NCBI RefSeq assembly: GCF_035762065.1
Contig: NZ_DASTPW010000021.1
Span: forward strand, 35,758-99,757
Length of the DNA stretch: 64,000 nt
Source: Methylibium sp035762065
GTDB lineage: Bacteria; Pseudomonadota; Gammaproteobacteria; Burkholderiales; Burkholderiaceae_C
Direction: 5' to 3'
Part shown: positions 61,080 through 64,000 of the stretch, piece by piece
Numbering within the stretch: the stretch's first letter is position 1
How the letters are laid out: every line of letters starts with the position of its first letter
Program-made: the position numbers and the translations under genes
Notes under the pieces: generated by a model
The model's database searches: none
What the model was told of the DNA's origin: nothing
What the model saw: the letters and a program-made list of their open reading frames with translations, nothing else

Positions 61080-62477
61080 TCAGGCCGGAATCTTGAACAT
61101 CGACATCGACGCCGACAGCTTGGCCGCCTGGTCCTTCAGGCTTTCGGCCGCGGCCGCGCTCTGCTCGACCAGCGCGGCGTTCTGCTGCGTCATCCGGTCC
61201 AGCGTGGTGACCGCGCCGTTGACCTGATGGATGCCTTCGCTCTGTTCCGATGCCGCCGCGGTGATCTCGCCGATGATGTCGCTCACCCGCTGCACCGACT
61301 GCACGATCTCGTTCATCGTGCGGCCCGCATCGGTCACCAGCCCGGTGCCCGACTCGACCTTCTCGACGCTCGCGCCGATCAGGCCCTTGATCTCCTTGGC
61401 CGCCTGCGCGCTGCGCTGCGCGAGGCTGCGCACCTCGCCGGCGACCACCGCGAAGCCGCGGCCCTGCTCGCCGGCCCGCGCCGCCTCGACGGCCGCGTTC
61501 AGCGCGAGGATGTTGGTCTGGAAGGCGATACCGTCGATCACGCCGATGATGTCGGCGATCTTCTTCGACGAGCTGTTGATGCCTTCCATCGTCGCGACGA
61601 CCTGCGCGACGACCTCGCCGCCCTTGGCGGCGGTGGACTGCGCCGACGACGCCAGCTGGTTGGCGGTGCGCGCCGAGTCGGCCGTCTGCTTGACCGTGCC
61701 GGTCAGCTGCTCCATCGAGCTCGCGGTCTGCTGCAGGCTGCACGCCGTCTGCTCGGTGCGCGTGCTCAGGTCCTGGTTGCCGGTCGCGATCTCCGCCGAG
61801 GCGGTGCTGATCGAGCGCGCGCTGTCGAGGACCTGGCGGACGATGCCGTCGAGCTGATTCAGCGCGGAGATCAGCTTCAGGGTGGTCGGGTCGGTGGTCG
61901 CTGGCCGCGCTTCGCGCAGATGAATCACGCCGTGCTCGTCGACGAGCTGGTCGACGATGGACGTGAGCTCCGAGGCGGTCTTCAGGTCGACGGTGCGGCG
62001 CGCCACCAGCATCAGCAGCACGCCCGCTTCGCCGACGACGTAGGCCGCATGCTCGAGGACCTGCCCGAAGCCCGGCTCGACGAAGCAGATCGCGCCCCAG
62101 CCCATCTGCTGCAGCTGGTTGAAGCTCAGGTGGTGCACCGCGATGGCGGTGCTGGCCGCCACCACCGGCAGCCAGTGGCCGTAGATGACGGTGCAGGCGA
62201 GGAAGGCGAACACCGCGAAGTGCGCGACCGTCTGGCCACGCGCCGCGTGGATCAGCAGCGCGACCATGCCCATGCCGAGCACCGGCAGCAGCAGCATCGC
62301 GGCCCGGCCGCCGCGCGAATGCAGGGCGACCGTCGTCGCGAGGGCCAGCAGCACGAGGCCGATCACCGCGACCGTGGCCAGCCCGCCGAGCGAGGCCGCG
62401 TACGCGATGGCACCGAGGAAGACGACGGCCGTCGCGGCCAGCACCGGCTTGTCGTTCTGATCGAAACGGCGTGTCAT
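61080..62477 (-). CDS. Methyl-accepting chemotaxis protein
   Basis: A 465-residue receptor with several N-terminal membrane helices (residues about 10-165) and little periplasmic sensor domain. It has a HAMP-less linker and the signalling tip GIAFQTNILALNAAVEAARA continuing EQGRGFAVVAGEVRSLAQRS. It ends at MFKIPA without the NWETF-type pentapeptide for CheR docking. A membrane-embedded or cytoplasmic stimulus is therefore likely. Lies 19 nt after cheA. Confidence 0.92.
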   Translation of the reverse strand: MTRRFDQNDKPVLAATAVVFLGAIAYAASLGGLATVAVIGLVLLALATTVALHSRGGRAAMLLLPVLGMGMVALLIHAARGQTVAHFAVFAFLACTVIYGHWLPVVAASTAIAVHHLSFNQLQQMGWGAICFVEPGFGQVLEHAAYVVGEAGVLLMLVARRTVDLKTASELTSIVDQLVDEHGVIHLREARPATTDPTTLKLISALNQLDGIVRQVLDSARSISTASAEIATGNQDLSTRTEQTACSLQQTASSMEQLTGTVKQTADSARTANQLASSAQSTAAKGGEVVAQVVATMEGINSSSKKIADIIGVIDGIAFQTNILALNAAVEAARAGEQGRGFAVVAGEVRSLAQRSAQAAKEIKGLIGASVEKVESGTGLVTDAGRTMNEIVQSVQRVSDIIGEITAAASEQSEGIHQVNGAVTTLDRMTQQNAALVEQSAAAAESLKDQAAKLSASMSMFKIPA

Positions 62478-62496
62478 GGCTGCCTTGGCTGGGTGC

Positions 62497-64000
62497 TCAG
62501 TGCCGCGAACGACGCACCAGCGAGCCGACGTCGAGGATCAGCGCCACGCGCCCGTCCCCCATGATCGTGGCGCCGGAGATGTCGCTGACCTTGCGGTAGT
62601 TCGCTTCGAGGTTCTTGACGACGACCTGCTGCTGCCCGAGCAGCTCGTCCACCAGCAGCGCGATGCGCCCGCCTTCGGCTTCGACCACGATCATGATCGG
62701 CTGCGCCGGCGCGGCCTGCGCGCGCGGCACGCGGAAGAGCGTCTCGAGCTCCAGCACCGGCATGAACTCCTCGCGCACCTCGACCACGCGGCCCGAGCCG
62801 CCGATCGTCTTGACGCTTTCGCCTTCGGTCTGGAAGCTTTCGACGACGCTCGACAGCGGCAGGATGTAGACCTCGCCGCCGACGCCCACGCTCATGCCGT
62901 CCATGATCGCCAGCGTCAGCGGCAGGCGCACCGCGACGCGCATGCCGTAGCCCTCGGCGGAGTCGATCTCCACCGTGCCGCCGAGCGCGGCGATGTTCTT
63001 CTTGACCACGTCCATGCCGACACCGCGGCCGGAGACGTCGGTCACCACCTCGGCGGTGCTGAAGCCCGGCTCGAAGATCAGGCCCCAGACCTCGGCGTCG
63101 GTCATCGAATCGGGAGCGTGCAGGCCGCGTTCGCGCGCCTTGGCGATCAGCTTCTCGCGCGACAGGCCCTTGCCGTCGTCCTTGACCTCGATGACGATGC
63201 TGCCGCCCTGGTGGCTCGCGGCCAGCGTGATCGTGCCGCACTCGGGCTTGCCCTTGGCGCGACGATCGGCCGGCATCTCGATGCCGTGGTCGCAGCTGTT
63301 GCGCACCAGGTGCGTCAGGGGATCGGTGATCTTCTCGACGAGGCTCTTGTCGAGCTCGGTCGCCTCGCCCTGCGTGACCAGCTCGACTTCCTTGCCGAGC
63401 TTGGCGGCCAGGTCGCGCAGCATGCGCGGGAAGCGGCTGAACACCGTCTGCATCGGGATCATGCGGATCGACATCACGGCTTCCTGCAGGTCGCGCGTGT
63501 TGCGGTCGAGCGCCGCCAGGCCCGACAGCAGGCTCTGGCAGACGGTCGGGTCGAGCTGCGCGCTGTTCTGCGCCAGCATCGCCTGCGTGATGACGAGCTC
63601 GCCCATCAGGTTGATGAGCTGGTCGACCTTCTCGACCGAGACGCGGATCGTCGCGTTGTCGAGCGCGGCGGCGGGCGCCTTCGCGTCGGCCTTCGGCGCA
63701 GCCGGCTTGTTCGCGGCGGGTGCGGCCGCGGCCGGCGCCGCGGCGGGCGCGGCGGTCGTCGCGGCGCCTTGCGTGCCGGGCGCGCCGGGCGCGTCTTCGA
63801 ACAGTCCCCAGCCCTTGTCTTCCTCCTGGACCGGCGAGCCGGGCGCCTTCGGATAGAAGCCGTAGCCGGGCGCGACGCGCTCGCCGCTCCAGGGCCGCAG
63901 GCTGATCTGCTCGCGCGCGACGTGGAAGCCGAACAGGTCGATCAGGTCGTTGTCGCTGCTCGCGGTGGTGACGCGAAAGCGCCGCATGTCGTCCTGCGCC
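62497..64000 (-). CDS. cheA: CheA chemotaxis histidine kinase (partial, N-terminus outside)
   Basis: The C-terminal ~500 residues of CheA. The P1 His-transfer and most of P2 lie beyond the right edge; the frame is open to base 64000, so the ATG at 63987 is internal. An alanine-rich linker precedes the P3 dimer helices (VEKVDQLINLMGELVITQAM). P4 kinase boxes follow: N box LVRNSCDHGIEMP, G1 IEVKDDGKGLSREKL, G2 GRGVGMDVVKKNIAAL, then the CheW-binding P5 domain (VGGEVYILPLSSVVESFQTE). It phosphorylates CheY and CheB in response to the receptors. Confidence 0.96.
   Translation of the reverse strand, partial: AQDDMRRFRVTTASSDNDLIDLFGFHVAREQISLRPWSGERVAPGYGFYPKAPGSPVQEEDKGWGLFEDAPGAPGTQGAATTAAPAAAPAAAAPAANKPAAPKADAKAPAAALDNATIRVSVEKVDQLINLMGELVITQAMLAQNSAQLDPTVCQSLLSGLAALDRNTRDLQEAVMSIRMIPMQTVFSRFPRMLRDLAAKLGKEVELVTQGEATELDKSLVEKITDPLTHLVRNSCDHGIEMPADRRAKGKPECGTITLAASHQGGSIVIEVKDDGKGLSREKLIAKARERGLHAPDSMTDAEVWGLIFEPGFSTAEVVTDVSGRGVGMDVVKKNIAALGGTVEIDSAEGYGMRVAVRLPLTLAIMDGMSVGVGGEVYILPLSSVVESFQTEGESVKTIGGSGRVVEVREEFMPVLELETLFRVPRAQAAPAQPIMIVVEAEGGRIALLVDELLGQQQVVVKNLEANYRKVSDISGATIMGDGRVALILDVGSLVRRSRH

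Overview
The window is chromosomal DNA of a GC-rich betaproteobacterium, most likely Burkholderiales (Rubrivivax/Leptothrix-like). The evidence is the very high GC3, long open shadow frames opposite real genes, a TctAB carrier, an nhaR-terC pair, a RecJ/LolD/LolC neighbourhood and a prfB gene with the classic programmed frameshift. No exact genus can be read from the sequence alone. Most of the window is ordinary housekeeping or core-accessory sequence.

Layout. 1-4.7 kb: the tail of an unknown gene, a TonB-dependent receptor, a terminator, and tctBA. 4.9-8.8 kb: a tightly overlapping minus-strand operon, tatD-like > hypoxanthine-DNA glycosylase > spermidine-synthase-like > gspE-like ATPase. 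9-22 kb: a P460-type haem lipoprotein, a secreted protein of unknown function, lolC/E-lolD, an unknown gene with recJ, two tandem PQQ-type sugar dehydrogenases, a PHP phosphoesterase, a YciO-like protein, a RidA-like protein with plsY, ybaK, and a DUF2975/HTH/lipoprotein cluster. 22-31 kb: an acyl-CoA synthetase, a 2OG dioxygenase, a hydrolase, prfB, pepN, fbp and tRNA-Thr(CGU).

30.95-41.76 kb is an integrative mobilizable element inserted in the 3' half of tRNA-Thr and bounded by perfect 49-bp direct repeats. It carries a tyrosine integrase beside attL and a mazEF pair coupled to a third gene of unknown function. A spacer has iteron-like repeats. A nine-gene minus-strand operon runs AlpA-like > winged-helix > MobC-like > relaxase > unknown > VirB5 > small membrane protein > VirB6 > membrane protein. 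One divergent gene of unknown function sits beside attR. It has only a fragment of a type IV secretion system, so it probably depends on a helper. The native tRNA terminator now lies beyond attR, 10.8 kb from the tRNA.

41.8-64 kb: a hydrolase with a thioredoxin-reductase-like enzyme, small proteins, a hydrolase-like lipoprotein, a secreted nuclease, DUF1232, a ligase-associated-type DEXH helicase overlapping nhaR, terC/alx, a PaiB-like protein, a palindromic repeat element, DUF429, eutBC, an EamA transporter, a TonB receptor with a lipoprotein, an FAD oxidoreductase, and a chemotaxis cluster cheA-mcp-cheW in which cheA runs off the end.

Several starts rest on overlapping stop/start codons (ATGA, GTGA, TTGA), which are unusually common here. 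A second group of starts has no Shine-Dalgarno but a -10-like hexamer 6-8 nt upstream, suggesting leaderless mRNAs.
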